Below, piece by piece: positions 52,184-60,222 of a stretch of 64,000 nt of DNA. Positions within the stretch are counted from its first letter, which is position 1. The number at the start of each line of letters is the position of its first letter. Source of the stretch: Paenibacillus cremeus (lineage in GTDB: Bacteria; Bacillota; Bacilli; Paenibacillales; NBRC-103111); NCBI RefSeq assembly GCF_007786445.1, contig NZ_VNJI01000014.1, positions 1-64,000 on the forward strand, written 5' to 3'. The position numbers and the translations under genes are program-made. A model generated the notes under the pieces. That model saw only the letters and a program-made list of their open reading frames with translations, was not told the origin of the DNA and did no database searches.

Positions 52184-52423
52184 CTAGCGGTATTGGCGCA
52201 TCGACCGGCCTGCGAGCAGGTAATCCTGATCGGCGCCGACGAGCGTCAGCCTGCTATGGCAGCAGGGGAACACGAGCAGCTTTTTCACCCCATCGCGGAG
52301 GTCTTCCATGTCTCTCGGCTTGAGCGGCAGGATGACATGCTCGCGTTGGCAGAAGGGGCAGCTCTGCACATACAGGTCGGTCCCGATGCGTTCGTAGGGC
52401 CATGTATTTTCAAAAGGAATCAT
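52184..52423 (-). CDS. Small zinc-ribbon-like protein
   Basis: 79 residues with SCPFCQREHVILPLKPRD, then LLVFPCCHSRLTLVGAD: a CxxC pair and a CC pair suited to one zinc. No family name recognised. A run of conserved-looking codons and its position between a terminator and the YycC-like gene support a real gene. The upstream AGGTCGATCG is a weak site. Confidence 0.7.
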   Translation of the reverse strand: MIPFENTWPYERIGTDLYVQSCPFCQREHVILPLKPRDMEDLRDGVKKLLVFPCCHSRLTLVGADQDYLLAGRSMRQYR

Positions 52424-52438
52424 CGATCGACCTACTCC

Positions 52439-52642
52439 TTACTCCTGTCCGGGCTTATCCGTCTCGGTGTCCCCGGCTTGTCCGGGAGCCGTCTCGGTTG
52501 TTTCTGCCGTCTGCTTGGCGGACATCTCGGCGAGCTTTTGCAGCAGAATATGCTGCGGCATGTGCATCAAGTGCTCCAGCGGCACCTTCAGCTCCTTGGC
52601 CAGCTTTTGCGCCGTCTCGGGCGAAATTTGCAGCGGTCTCAT
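52439..52642 (-). CDS. YycC-like small protein
   Basis: 67 residues: MRPLQISPETAQKLAKELKV followed by PLEHLMHMPQHILLQKLAEM and a Thr/Glu/Gly tail. The 'PLQIS.ETA..LA..L.VPLE.LMHMPQH.L..KL' pattern is that of the short YycC proteins of Bacillales (recollection). Function unknown. It may share a transcript with the zinc-ribbon gene downstream (16-base gap). Confidence 0.75.
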   Translation of the reverse strand: MRPLQISPETAQKLAKELKVPLEHLMHMPQHILLQKLAEMSAKQTAETTETAPGQAGDTETDKPGQE

Positions 52643-52805
52643 GCTCGCTTCACTCCATCGCGTTAGATTTTAGCTTCATTTAAACACACTCTACGCTTCA
52701 AATACAACCCCTAATCGCGCCACCCGATGTATTTTCGCTTCCATCAAAAATATGGTTTAATGGAAGGGGAACAGGTAATGATCCCCATTTGACTAGGAAG
52801 GTGCG

Positions 52806-54602
52806 ATGCTTATGCAATCTCCTTTGCCACAAACATGGAACTTGGAACGTTTTTTCCCGGGCGGCAGCGGGTCTTCTGCATTTGCCGGTTTTCTGGAGGA
52901 GCTTCGGACTAATATTGCTAACTTAAACCGCATGCTGAGTGACCTGGAGGTCCCGAAAACAGCCGAAGCGGCGGCCACGCTGCTGCCTGTGATTGAGCTG
53001 CTGCAAAAAGCGTCGCTGCAGATTCGGGAAGCCGACTCGTTTACGGGCTGCTTGGCTGCGGAAAATCAGAACGATAAACAAGCCGTCATTTTGGGCGGTC
53101 AGGTCAAAAGCATCGGCGCTGACTACAGCTCCGCGCTGACGCGGTTCGATGATTTTCTCACGCGGATCGAAGGTGAAGCTTGGACGGCGCTGCTGGCCTG
53201 CCCCGAGCTGAAGGAAATTACATACCCGCTGGAAGAGCGTAGGGCATTGGCTTCCGAGAAGCTGCCACCGGAGCAGGAAGCGCTGATCAACGATCTGGCC
53301 GTTGACGGCTATCACGGCTGGGGCGAGCTGTACAACACGACGGTGAGCAAGTTCCGCGTCCCGTTCGAGGAGAACGGCACGGTCAAGCAGCTGTCCGCCG
53401 GGCAAGCCGCGAACAAAATGCACAGCCCCGATCGCAGCGTTCGGGAAACGTTGTTCCGCGCCTGGGAGGAGCAATGGGCGGAGCATGCGGATTATTGCGC
53501 TGACGCGCTCAATCATCTGGGCGGCTTCCGCTTGAAGCTGTACGAGCGTCGGGGCTGGGAGACGATCCATAAGGAGCCGCTAGCGATCAACCGGATGTCC
53601 AAAGAGACGCTGGATGCGATGTGGGGCGTGATCGAACGGGGCAAGGACGTGTTCGTGCAGTACCTGGAGCGTAAGGCGAAGCTGCTGGGGCTCAGCCAGC
53701 TCAGCTGGCACGACGTGGATGCGCCGGTCGGCGAAGGGAGCAAGCACTTCAGCTATGACGAAGGCGCGCAGCTGATCGTCGAGCAGTTCCGGCGCTTCAG
53801 CCCGAAGCTGGCGGACTTCTCGGTGATGGCGTTCGAGAACCGCTGGATTGAGGCGGAGGATCGTCCAGGCAAGCGGCCCGGCGGCTTCTGCACGTCGTTC
53901 CCGCTGACGGAGGAGACGCGCATCTTCATGACGTTCGGCGGGACGGCCTCCAACGTCGCCACGCTGGCGCATGAGCTCGGACACGGGTATCATCAGCATG
54001 TGATGAACGACCTTCCGGCGCTTGCGCAGGACTATGCGATGAACGTCGCCGAGACGGCCTCCACCTTCGCCGAGATGGTCGTCGCCGATGCGGCGGTCAA
54101 GAGCGCGACCTCGGATGAAGAGCGCTTGACGCTGCTGGAAGACAAAATCCAACGCTCGGTTGCATTCTACATGAACATTCATGCGCGCTTTATTTTCGAG
54201 ACCGCCTTCTATGAGGAGCGTCGCCGCGGCTTGGTCAGCGTCGAGCGCTTGAACGAGCTGATGGAATCGGCGCAGAAGGAAGCGTACCGCAACGCGCTGG
54301 CGGAGTACCATCCGCATTTCTGGGCGTCAAAGCTGCATTTTTACATCACCGAGGTGCCGTTCTATAACTTCCCGTACACGTTCGGGTACATGTTCAGCAC
54401 CGGCTTGTATGCGGAGGCGCTGCGTCGCGGCGAGGCCTTCGAGGAGCAGTATGTCGCGCTGCTGCGGGATACGGGGCGAATGACCGTGGAAGACTTGGCG
54501 CAAAAGCATCTGGGCGTCGATCTGCGCAAGCCGGACTTTTGGCAGCAGGCGATGGACCTGTCGATTGTTGATGTTCAGGAGTTTCTGCGGCTGACAGAGT
54601 AG
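52806..54602 (+). CDS. pepF: Oligoendopeptidase F (M3B family)
   Basis: 598 residues, the usual PepF length. The metal site is HELGHGYHQH (from about residue 389), preceded by FGGTASNVATLAHE and followed by MNVAETASTFAEMVVADA with the third zinc ligand Glu. The C-terminus has YFNFPYTFGYMFSTG-like sequence (FYNFPYTFGYMFSTGLY). It cuts short peptides in the cytoplasm. GGAAGG precedes ATG 52806; ATG 52812 is possible. The GyrI-like gene follows after 28 bases. Confidence 0.95.
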   Translation: MLMQSPLPQTWNLERFFPGGSGSSAFAGFLEELRTNIANLNRMLSDLEVPKTAEAAATLLPVIELLQKASLQIREADSFTGCLAAENQNDKQAVILGGQVKSIGADYSSALTRFDDFLTRIEGEAWTALLACPELKEITYPLEERRALASEKLPPEQEALINDLAVDGYHGWGELYNTTVSKFRVPFEENGTVKQLSAGQAANKMHSPDRSVRETLFRAWEEQWAEHADYCADALNHLGGFRLKLYERRGWETIHKEPLAINRMSKETLDAMWGVIERGKDVFVQYLERKAKLLGLSQLSWHDVDAPVGEGSKHFSYDEGAQLIVEQFRRFSPKLADFSVMAFENRWIEAEDRPGKRPGGFCTSFPLTEETRIFMTFGGTASNVATLAHELGHGYHQHVMNDLPALAQDYAMNVAETASTFAEMVVADAAVKSATSDEERLTLLEDKIQRSVAFYMNIHARFIFETAFYEERRRGLVSVERLNELMESAQKEAYRNALAEYHPHFWASKLHFYITEVPFYNFPYTFGYMFSTGLYAEALRRGEAFEEQYVALLRDTGRMTVEDLAQKHLGVDLRKPDFWQQAMDLSIVDVQEFLRLTE

Positions 54603-54630
54603 GCAGAGGGAAGGGGACAGGGACAAGGAC

Positions 54631-55116
54631 ATGGACTACCAAATCGTAGAAAAAGCTTCGTTTACCGTCGCAGGTAAAGGCATTCAAGTATCCACGCAGG
54701 CAGGGGAAAATGTCCGGGTCATCCCGGCATTCTGGGATACGTACGCAAGTGATGGGACGGTGGCGAAGCTGCAGGCGATCGGAATGAAGCCGGAGCTGCT
54801 GGGCATCTGCATGAACATGGACTGCGCCGCGGGCCAGTTCACGTATCTCATTGCTGCGGAGGTCGGTGAAGGAGACGCAGGCGGGGATGCGGGACTAGTG
54901 ACGGCAAGCATCCCTGCGGCGACCTGGGCCGTGTTCACGTCGGTTGGTCCGATGCCCGGCGCCATTCAGAAGGTGTGGGAGCACATTTTCCAAACGTGGC
55001 TGCCGACTTCCGGCTATAAACACGCCGGCGGACCGGAGCTGGAGCTGTACCCTGCAGGAGATGTGTCGGCGGCGGATTATCGCTGCGAGGTATGGATCCC
55101 TGTGGTGAAACCATAA
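54631..55116 (+). CDS. GyrI-like effector-binding domain protein
   Basis: 161 residues forming one GyrI-like (SOUL/BmrR-type) domain without DNA-binding part: YQIVEKASFTVAGKGIQV, IPAFWDTYASDG, FTYLIAAEV, IPAATWAVFTSVGPMPGAIQ, WLPTSGYKHAGGPELELYP and CEVWIPV. Such stand-alone domains bind small hydrophobic ligands, and some have hydrolase activity. It lies behind pepF and ahead of a terminator. Confidence 0.9.
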   Translation: MDYQIVEKASFTVAGKGIQVSTQAGENVRVIPAFWDTYASDGTVAKLQAIGMKPELLGICMNMDCAAGQFTYLIAAEVGEGDAGGDAGLVTASIPAATWAVFTSVGPMPGAIQKVWEHIFQTWLPTSGYKHAGGPELELYPAGDVSAADYRCEVWIPVVKP

Positions 55117-55132
55117 GCAGTGCGCGATATGA

Positions 55133-55170
55133 AAAGCCCCGTCCAACCTTTGCAGGTGGGCGGGGCTTAT
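55133..55170. terminator. Terminator between convergent genes
   Basis: AAAAGCCCCGtCC / GGgCGGGGCTT hairpin, A-rich before it. It ends the pepF operon. Confidence 0.8.
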
Positions 55171-55204
55171 TGCGTAGTGCGGGGGAAATCCGCTTTGGGT
55201 CAGC

Positions 55205-56461
55205 CTAGAGCTTAAACACCGTCATCGTCTGCTGCAGCTGCGACACCAGCTTGGTCATTTCCTCCGATTGGGCGACGATCGCTTGGGCGGAAGAGATCTG
55301 CTCCTTCATCGAGGCGGATACCTGCTGCGTACCGGCCGCGGATTGCTGGGTGATAGCGGAGATGTTTTCCATCGTCCTAGAGATATGCTGCGCGCTCGAC
55401 AGCATGTGCTCGCTTTCTTCAGCGAAGGAGGCGATCTTCTCGGTAATGAAGCTCACGCTGCCGACGATCTCGGAGAACACGCGCTCCGTTTCGGCGATCA
55501 GCTGGGATTGTTCTTTTACAATCAGCTCGTTCTCCGCCATGGATGCGAGGGCCTGCTCAATGCCGTGCTCGATGGCGCGGACGAGGTTGAACACCTCCTT
55601 CGTCGAGGTGGTCGATTCCTCGGCCAGCTTGCGCACCTCTTGCGCGACAACGGCAAAGCCTCTGCCATGCTCGCCGGCTCTGGCGGCTTCGATCGAAGCG
55701 TTCAGCGACAGCAGGTTCGTCTGCTCCGCCAGCTCCGAGATGGTCCGCGTAATTTGCGAAATGCCGTTCGCCTGCTTGGCCAACTGGTCGATCGTCTGTG
55801 AGACGTTGGCGGTGGCTTCGACGTTTTTGCGCATGCCGACCTCCAGCTGCTCGCCGGATTGCTTCCCGCGTTCGACAACGGCCATCAGCTGCCCGGAACG
55901 GTTATTCATCTCCCGGGTGGAGCCGGTATAGCCGGTTACCATCTGCTCGATATCCTTGGTCGCTGCGGACACGCCGCCAATCTCCTCCGAGATTTGGCCT
56001 GCGCCGGCCGCCAGCTCGTACGAAGCGATGGAGACTTCCTCCATGACGGCTTTCATTTTCTCATTCTTGTAAAAAATATCCCGGCTTGACTCAAACACAT
56101 GCTTGGAGGTGCGGCCGGTATCCTGAAGCAGCTCCCGCAGCTTCCCGGTCATTCGGTTAAAGGCAGATGCCAGCTCGCCCAGCGCATCGTCGGATTGCAT
56201 TTCGATCTTTTGGGTGAAGTCGCCTTTGGAAATGTTTAAAGCTGCGCGGGTAATGTCTGCGATCGGTTCTGTAAGCGCTCTCTCCAGCCAGCGGAAAAAT
56301 AAGATGCTAAGCAGCGCCAAAGCGACGATACAGCCTAAGCCAATGCCCAGGTAACCGGTTTGTAATGATAAAAACAGCAGTACGGCGGAGTATGCAATGA
56401 TGACGGCATAGCATCCGGTTTGAAGCTTTCTTTTAAAAGAAAGACCTGTGAACCAGTACAT
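55205..56461 (-). CDS. Methyl-accepting chemotaxis protein without periplasmic sensor domain
   Basis: 418 residues. Two transmembrane helices separated by a very short loop (about 17-57) are followed by a HAMP domain (EPIADITRAALNISKGDFTQ) and a long coiled-coil signalling domain. The hairpin tip is intact: EQTNLLSLNASIEAARAGEH followed by GRGFAVVAQEVRKLAEES. With no room for an outside ligand domain, it probably senses something in the membrane or cytoplasm. No che genes are adjacent. The start lies behind a GGGGTCG-type weak site. Confidence 0.93.
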   Translation of the reverse strand: MYWFTGLSFKRKLQTGCYAVIIAYSAVLLFLSLQTGYLGIGLGCIVALALLSILFFRWLERALTEPIADITRAALNISKGDFTQKIEMQSDDALGELASAFNRMTGKLRELLQDTGRTSKHVFESSRDIFYKNEKMKAVMEEVSIASYELAAGAGQISEEIGGVSAATKDIEQMVTGYTGSTREMNNRSGQLMAVVERGKQSGEQLEVGMRKNVEATANVSQTIDQLAKQANGISQITRTISELAEQTNLLSLNASIEAARAGEHGRGFAVVAQEVRKLAEESTTSTKEVFNLVRAIEHGIEQALASMAENELIVKEQSQLIAETERVFSEIVGSVSFITEKIASFAEESEHMLSSAQHISRTMENISAITQQSAAGTQQVSASMKEQISSAQAIVAQSEEMTKLVSQLQQTMTVFKL

Positions 56462-56666
56462 TATAACGACCCCTTCGACAAATAATTGTAAAATTTGACC
56501 ATAACATGTGGGTAATTATACCACTAGAGCTGTAAAACGGTCTATAGTTTTGAGTGAGGAAGAGTCTTTAGTCATGGTTCCGCCGGAGGAGGAAAGAAAA
56601 CGTTGCCGCGCACCGATCTGTCCATTATAGTTATCGGTGTAGGGACGAAAAGAACGGAGGGACGCG

Positions 56667-57059
56667 ATGATACCGGTTGAATCGATCCACCATATCAGCT
56701 TGAATGTGAAGGATTTAGAGCGCTCGAAGGCGTTCTACAGCACGATTATTGGCCTTAAGGAGATCGAACGGCCGCCGTTTGATTTTCCGGGTGCTTGGTT
56801 TGGGATTGGAGAGGGCGGTCAGCAGCTTCACCTGATCGTCTATGACGGGGAAACGCTGCGGGAAGGCGGCATTGACTCGCGCGACGGTCACTTCGCCCTC
56901 CGGGTGCGAAGCTACAAGGAATCGATCGCATGGCTGGACCAGCACGGGATCCAGTATGACGCGAGGCCGAAGGCGAGAGCGGGATTTCCGCAAATTTACG
57001 TGATCGACCCGGATCGGAACGTCGTGGAATTGAATGCAGAGGTTTGCGATTTGGAGTAG
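56667..57059 (+). CDS. VOC (glyoxalase/dioxygenase) family protein
   Basis: 130 residues with both vicinal-oxygen-chelate halves: IHHISLNVKDLERSKAFYST, then FALRVRSYKESIAWLDQHGI and IYVIDPDRNVVELNAEV. The metal ligands (His near residue 8, Glu near 123) are present. Substrate unknown. GAACGGAGGGACG precedes the ATG. Confidence 0.92.
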   Translation: MIPVESIHHISLNVKDLERSKAFYSTIIGLKEIERPPFDFPGAWFGIGEGGQQLHLIVYDGETLREGGIDSRDGHFALRVRSYKESIAWLDQHGIQYDARPKARAGFPQIYVIDPDRNVVELNAEVCDLE

Positions 57060-57065
57060 AGCGAA

Positions 57066-57098
57066 GAAAGGCAGGGGGTGAACCCCTGTCTTTTTATT
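57066..57098 (+). terminator. Intrinsic terminator
   Basis: AAAGGCAGGGG / CCCCTGTCTTT hairpin followed by TTATTTT. Confidence 0.85.
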
Positions 57099-57122
57099 TT
57101 GTGTAAAAAATGTAAAATTTTG

Positions 57123-57151
57123 TTGAAAGTTTACTTTTATTAAACTATAAT
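57123..57151 (+). promoter_or_regulatory. Near-consensus sigma-A promoter
   Basis: TTGAAA (57123-57128), a 17-base AT-rich spacer and TATAAT (57146-57151). It lies 60 bases upstream of the next gene and is the best vegetative promoter in this part of the window. Confidence 0.85.
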
Positions 57152-57211
57152 AGGTCTGCAGAACTAAATTACATAATATGACATTATTTCAAAAAGAAAG
57201 GGGGTTTTGTG

Positions 57212-57583
57212 ATGATCCTGGAGCAACCGTCATTAGCCAGACAGCTGGAACTTGTGTTTCGCGAATTGAAAGAAGAGCTTGCGCTGCTGACTTCGGGGAC
57301 CGTCTTTGTTCAAATCCGCAACAATGTGGTGGGCAAGTTCGGCATCCGGCATTTTCCTTTGGAAAGCAAGGGGACGGAGCTGAAGAAGATCGAGACTGGA
57401 CTGACGGAGACGCACCAGAATTCGTTTTTTCAGACGGCGATGGAGTCGCTTAAGCTGAAACGCTGGACACATGGGGAAATCCAATTCGATTTCGCCATGC
57501 GCCAGAACACGCTTTGCACCAGTGTAACTTTTGAGTCCAACTACAACATGGCGAGCGTGCTGAAAGATTCGTTCAAGGATTAA
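57212..57583 (+). CDS. Conserved hypothetical protein
   Basis: 123 residues with an N-terminal helix (LARQLELVFRELKEELALLT), a strand pair (GTVFVQIRNNVVGKFGIRHF) and a C-terminal strand set (GEIQFDFAMRQNTLCTSVTF). No motif recognised. AAAGGGGG lies seven bases before ATG 57212; GTG 57209 is an alternative. The strong promoter above and terminator below suggest a single-gene unit. Confidence 0.72.
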   Translation: MILEQPSLARQLELVFRELKEELALLTSGTVFVQIRNNVVGKFGIRHFPLESKGTELKKIETGLTETHQNSFFQTAMESLKLKRWTHGEIQFDFAMRQNTLCTSVTFESNYNMASVLKDSFKD

Positions 57584-57619
57584 TTGATGCTTTTACGATG
57601 ATTTTGGCATTATTCATTA

Positions 57620-58330
57620 TTATTCTTTGGTTAATACAAAATCCAGAAGCGTGTGAATTAGCATCCTAATTCGTGCGCTTTTTTTATTCGTATGACGGTC
57701 ATATTCGGGAATCGGCCGCTGGCGATCTCTTGCTCTGGGATCGAGGGGAATGATATCTTCACCTTTGGATAACATCCAAGCCATTGCGAGCTGTGACAGG
57801 GTAATTTGCTTCTCGGCAGCTATTTCACGTACTGCTTCAACGAGAGAAAGGTTCTTGTCGATATTTTCTTTAAAAAATAGGGGGATATAAGCATGATTCG
57901 AATCCTCTTTCTCCTTGGTCCAGGTTCCCCGAGCAAGCCATGAGCTAATGCGCCAAACGCTACAACTCCGATTCCTAATTCTTTTGCCGTCGGAATGTCT
58001 TAACGTGTCAGCGTCAACCTGAGTGACCCCAATATGTTTTACGTACCCGTCCTGCACCAGATCCGAGATCGCTCCTATGGTCTCTTCAATAGGAATGGCT
58101 AAGTCAATCGCCATCTATACGTTTAAGCTAATACGCGAGATTGTTCTTAATATGTTAAGGTCTGACAATCCAGTCCATACATCGCTCCGCTAGGGGGTAC
58201 TAGTGCCCCAAACTTTACCGATAAAAAATACTTCTCCCGGCTGCAGCCTTTAAGCAATTCTCCTAGCAGCATTAGACAAACGACCGCAGCCAAGTCCAAG
58301 CTTGGATCGTTTCAACATGTTATTTTCCAT
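57620..58330 (-). pseudogene. Aldo/keto reductase pseudogene
   Basis: Minus-strand pieces of an AKR are spread over several frames. It opens with an ATG and SKLGLGCGRLSN, then breaks; EKYFLSVKFGALVPPSGAMYG follows in another frame with stops. Then comes PIEETIGAISDLVQDGYVKH and IGVTQVDADTLR (58114 onward), another break, and NLSLVEAVREIAAEKQITLS followed by QLAMAWMLSKGEDI. The N-terminal third and the middle are partly deleted. At least two frameshifts and several stops mean no functional enzyme. The MerR gene upstream (58420) is probably its former regulator. Confidence 0.85.
57646..57685 (+). terminator. Intrinsic terminator
   Basis: AGCG-n3-GAATTAG / CTAATTC-n3-CGCT hairpin followed by TTTTTTT. 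It lies at the end of the aldo/keto reductase pseudogene on the other strand. Confidence 0.85.
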
Positions 58331-58419
58331 AGTAACATCCTCCTAAGTATAATAAGTTACGTGTGATGAACGTTACGTTAACTTCATGTTTGTGGCAAAA
58401 AAAACTAATGGCCTTGTTT

Positions 58420-58794
58420 CTATGTAAAACAGCGCTCGAAATAGTCGATATGGGTTCGTAACTCCGCACTAAATTGCTGCAATTCGTTGATTTTCTGATC
58501 TGTTTGAGCAAGATATTGGCGTAATAGGGACAGTACTTTCTGTTTGGATTGTACTCCGCTAGGGTCAATAAAATAAAAGTCAACCACTTCACGGATTTCG
58601 TCTAGGCTGAGTCCAAGCTTTTTTAACTGGTCAATTTTCCGCAGGCGTACAAGAGTATCCTCTGTGTAGTAGTGCTGCCCGCTACCTTCGCGCATCCCTT
58701 GTGGCAGCAGCCCAATGCTTTCGTAATATCGAACCGTGCGTATGGTTACTTGAGCTCGTCTTGCCAATTCCCCGATCCTCATACGGTTATCCAA
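58420..58794 (-). CDS. MerR family transcriptional regulator
   Basis: 124 residues: MRIGELARRAQVTIRTVRYY starts the winged-helix domain, followed by ESIGLLPQGMREGSGQHYY and RKIDQLKKLGLSLDEIREVV, then a coiled dimerisation helix. There is a single Cys near the C-terminus (ERCFT), so a metal-sensor role is unlikely. I keep the TTG at 58794 because AGGAGG is eight to nine bases upstream; ATG 58782 (MRIGEL) is the alternative. The gene sits next to a dead aldo/keto reductase, its likely former target. Confidence 0.9.
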   Translation of the reverse strand: MDNRMRIGELARRAQVTIRTVRYYESIGLLPQGMREGSGQHYYTEDTLVRLRKIDQLKKLGLSLDEIREVVDFYFIDPSGVQSKQKVLSLLRQYLAQTDQKINELQQFSAELRTHIDYFERCFT

Positions 58795-58806
58795 TCCTCA
58801 CACCTC

Positions 58807-58864
58807 CTAAACGTGACGTTAACGTGGTGTTTGGAAGTTTACCCTCAAAGCATGATATTGTCAA
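58807..58864 (-). promoter_or_regulatory. Promoter and inverted-repeat operator of the merR gene
   Basis: On the minus strand TTGACA (58859-58864), 17 bases and TAAACT (58836-58841) form a promoter. Just downstream lies ACGTTAACGTCACGT (about 58810-58825), with ACGTTAACGT as a perfect palindrome. A related sequence (GAACGTTACGTTAAC) lies at about 58367-58382, upstream of the pseudogene. Both may bind the MerR protein (inference). Confidence 0.6.
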
Positions 58865-58967
58865 AGCAAGTGCCCTATTTTTCTCCCCGACAAAATTCGA
58901 TATAATGGACAAATGGAAAGGTGACTCCCACGGAGCCACCCTAATCTTAAGTATTCGGGGTAAAGCA

Positions 58968-59198
58968 TTATCTTGTAGTGAATTTGCCTGCCAATTGCTG
59001 CTCGGCAATTTGAACCAGACGACGAGTGATGTTGCCTCCAATTGCACCAGCATCACGGGTGGCCATAAAGCCCATGTAACCGTCTTGCGGAATTTGGATG
59101 CCCAATTCTTGAGCAACTTCATACTTCAGCTGATCCAAAGCTGCTGTAGCTTGTGGAACCAACAAAGTGTTGCTGCTGCGGGATTGTCCTGCTGCCAT
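58968..59198 (-). CDS. Alpha/beta-type small acid-soluble spore protein
   Basis: 76 residues, close to the family length: SRSSNTLLVPQATAALDQLK, YEVAQELGI with the GPR cleavage motif, YMGFMATRDAGAIGGNITRR and LVQIAEQQLAG. SASPs coat spore DNA and protect it from UV. GGAGGTGATATCG supports the ATG at 59198. Upstream is a possible sigma-G promoter. This is direct evidence for a spore former. Confidence 0.97.
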   Translation of the reverse strand: MAAGQSRSSNTLLVPQATAALDQLKYEVAQELGIQIPQDGYMGFMATRDAGAIGGNITRRLVQIAEQQLAGKFTTR

Positions 59199-59221
59199 CG
59201 ATATCACCTCCGTTCACTAGG

Positions 59222-59248
59222 TAGTATGTACCAAAACTAAAATTATAC
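59222..59248 (-). promoter_or_regulatory. Possible sigma-G promoter of the SASP gene
   Basis: On the minus strand CATACTA (59222-59228) fits the sigma-G -10 element. GTATAA (59243-59248) could be the -35, though the spacing is a few bases shorter than usual. Position 25-50 bases before the SASP start fits forespore expression. Confidence 0.45.
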
Positions 59249-59297
59249 GCGAGGAAAAATTGGTAATTTTGTCCAGACTATTTTTGGGAGGTGCCCC

Positions 59298-59783
59298 ATG
59301 TCATTTACATTAACCTGCCGCGGCTGGTCGCACGATGCGGATTTGCAGATTGTGCATGCAGATGTTTATATGGAAGCGGAAGGCGAAGTCTTGATCGATG
59401 AACCGCTATGCGTCGATGTTGGCTTGCCGGCGCTCTTGCTCAGCGTGCGGGAGAATGTGTCCCCGAACCGGTGGGCGGCTGCGGACGCGTGGCACCGGAT
59501 GCCCTTCTTCGTCTGCGGCTGCGGGGATCCGGAGTGCAGAGCTTTCTCGTTTATCGCACAGCATCAGGAGTCGGGAGATCGAATGGAGTTGATCGAGGTG
59601 GAAGAGAAGCAAGATCAGCCGCCGCGCGGGCTCGGAAAATATGAGGTGTCCCAAGCGAATTACGCCCGTCAGGTGAAAGCGATCGGGGAGACCTTTCTCG
59701 AATTTGTGGAGGGGCTGGATTATCGTCCCTACTATAAAGATACGGTTAGCACCGTGAAGAGGCTGTTGGCCGAGCTGGATTAA
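59298..59783 (+). CDS. Conserved hypothetical protein
   Basis: 161 residues, acidic, with strands such as LQIVHADVYMEAEGEVLIDE and a cysteine cluster FVCGCGDPECRAFSF (C-x-C-x4-C) that may bind metal. C-terminal helices: ARQVKAIGETFLEFVEGLDY. No family recognised. The TGGGAGG site lies seven bases before the ATG. The gene ends 18 bases before the tandem repeat array. Confidence 0.75.
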   Translation: MSFTLTCRGWSHDADLQIVHADVYMEAEGEVLIDEPLCVDVGLPALLLSVRENVSPNRWAAADAWHRMPFFVCGCGDPECRAFSFIAQHQESGDRMELIEVEEKQDQPPRGLGKYEVSQANYARQVKAIGETFLEFVEGLDYRPYYKDTVSTVKRLLAELD

Positions 59784-59801
59784 CGCCCACCTGGCCTGGA
59801 T

Positions 59802-60158
59802 GACCCGTACAAAGCGGAAAATTCGCTTTGGGTCGTGGCTCCGGGCCAGAGCGACCCGTGCAAAGCGGAAAATCCGCTTTGGGTCGTGGCTCCAGGCCAG
59901 AGCAACCCGTGCAAAGCGGAAAATCCGCTTTGGGTCGTGCCTCCTGGCCAGAGCGACCCGTGCAAAGTGGAAAATCCGCTTTGGGTCGTGCCTCCGGGCC
60001 AGAGCGACCCGTGCAAAGCAGAAAATCCGCTTTGGGTCGTGGCTCGGGGCCTGGATGACCCGTGCAAAGCGGAAAAGCCGCTTTGGATCGTGCCTCCGGG
60101 CCTGGATGACCCGTGCAAAGCGGAAAAGCCGCTTTGGAACCCGTCCCCGGGCCTGCGG
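59802..60158. repeat. Seven-unit tandem array, exact 51-bp period, palindrome in each unit
   Basis: Units begin at 59802, 59853, 59904, 59955, 60006, 60057 and 60108. Each has GACCCGTGCAAAGCGGA followed by a TCCGCTTTGGGTCGTG arm, so the AAAGCGGAAAATCCGCTTT hairpin recurs every 51 bases, flanked by GACCC/GGGTC. Because 51 is divisible by three, several frames stay open for over 100 codons, but none has a start with a site or a plausible composition. The array lies between two converging genes (59783-60223). Confidence 0.93.
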
Positions 60159-60173
60159 GGCTGCAAAACTAAG

Positions 60174-60221
60174 AAAAACCTGAGACTAGGTGGTAAAAAG
60201 ACCACCTAGTCTCAGGTTTTT
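60174..60221. terminator. Bidirectional terminator
   Basis: AAAAACCTGAGACTAGGTGGT pairs perfectly with its complement ending CTCAGGTTTTT around a short loop (AAAAAG), a 21-bp stem. It ends the TIM-barrel gene on the minus strand. Confidence 0.93.
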
Positions 60222-60222
60222 C

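Noticed and set aside
57604..57682. Small hydrophobic ORF (about 23 codons) after the 57212 gene
   Set aside because: No ribosome binding site, and it runs into the terminator stem; it probably reflects AT-rich sequence.
59802..60158. CRISPR array
   Set aside because: Repeats are palindromic and evenly spaced, but the intervening segments are almost identical from unit to unit and there are no cas genes in the window.
59780..60205. Long ORFs through the 51-bp array (127 codons plus, 141 codons minus, and others)
   Set aside because: Open in several frames only because the repeat unit is a multiple of three and lacks stops. No ribosome site, and composition is repetitive and unlike neighbouring proteins.
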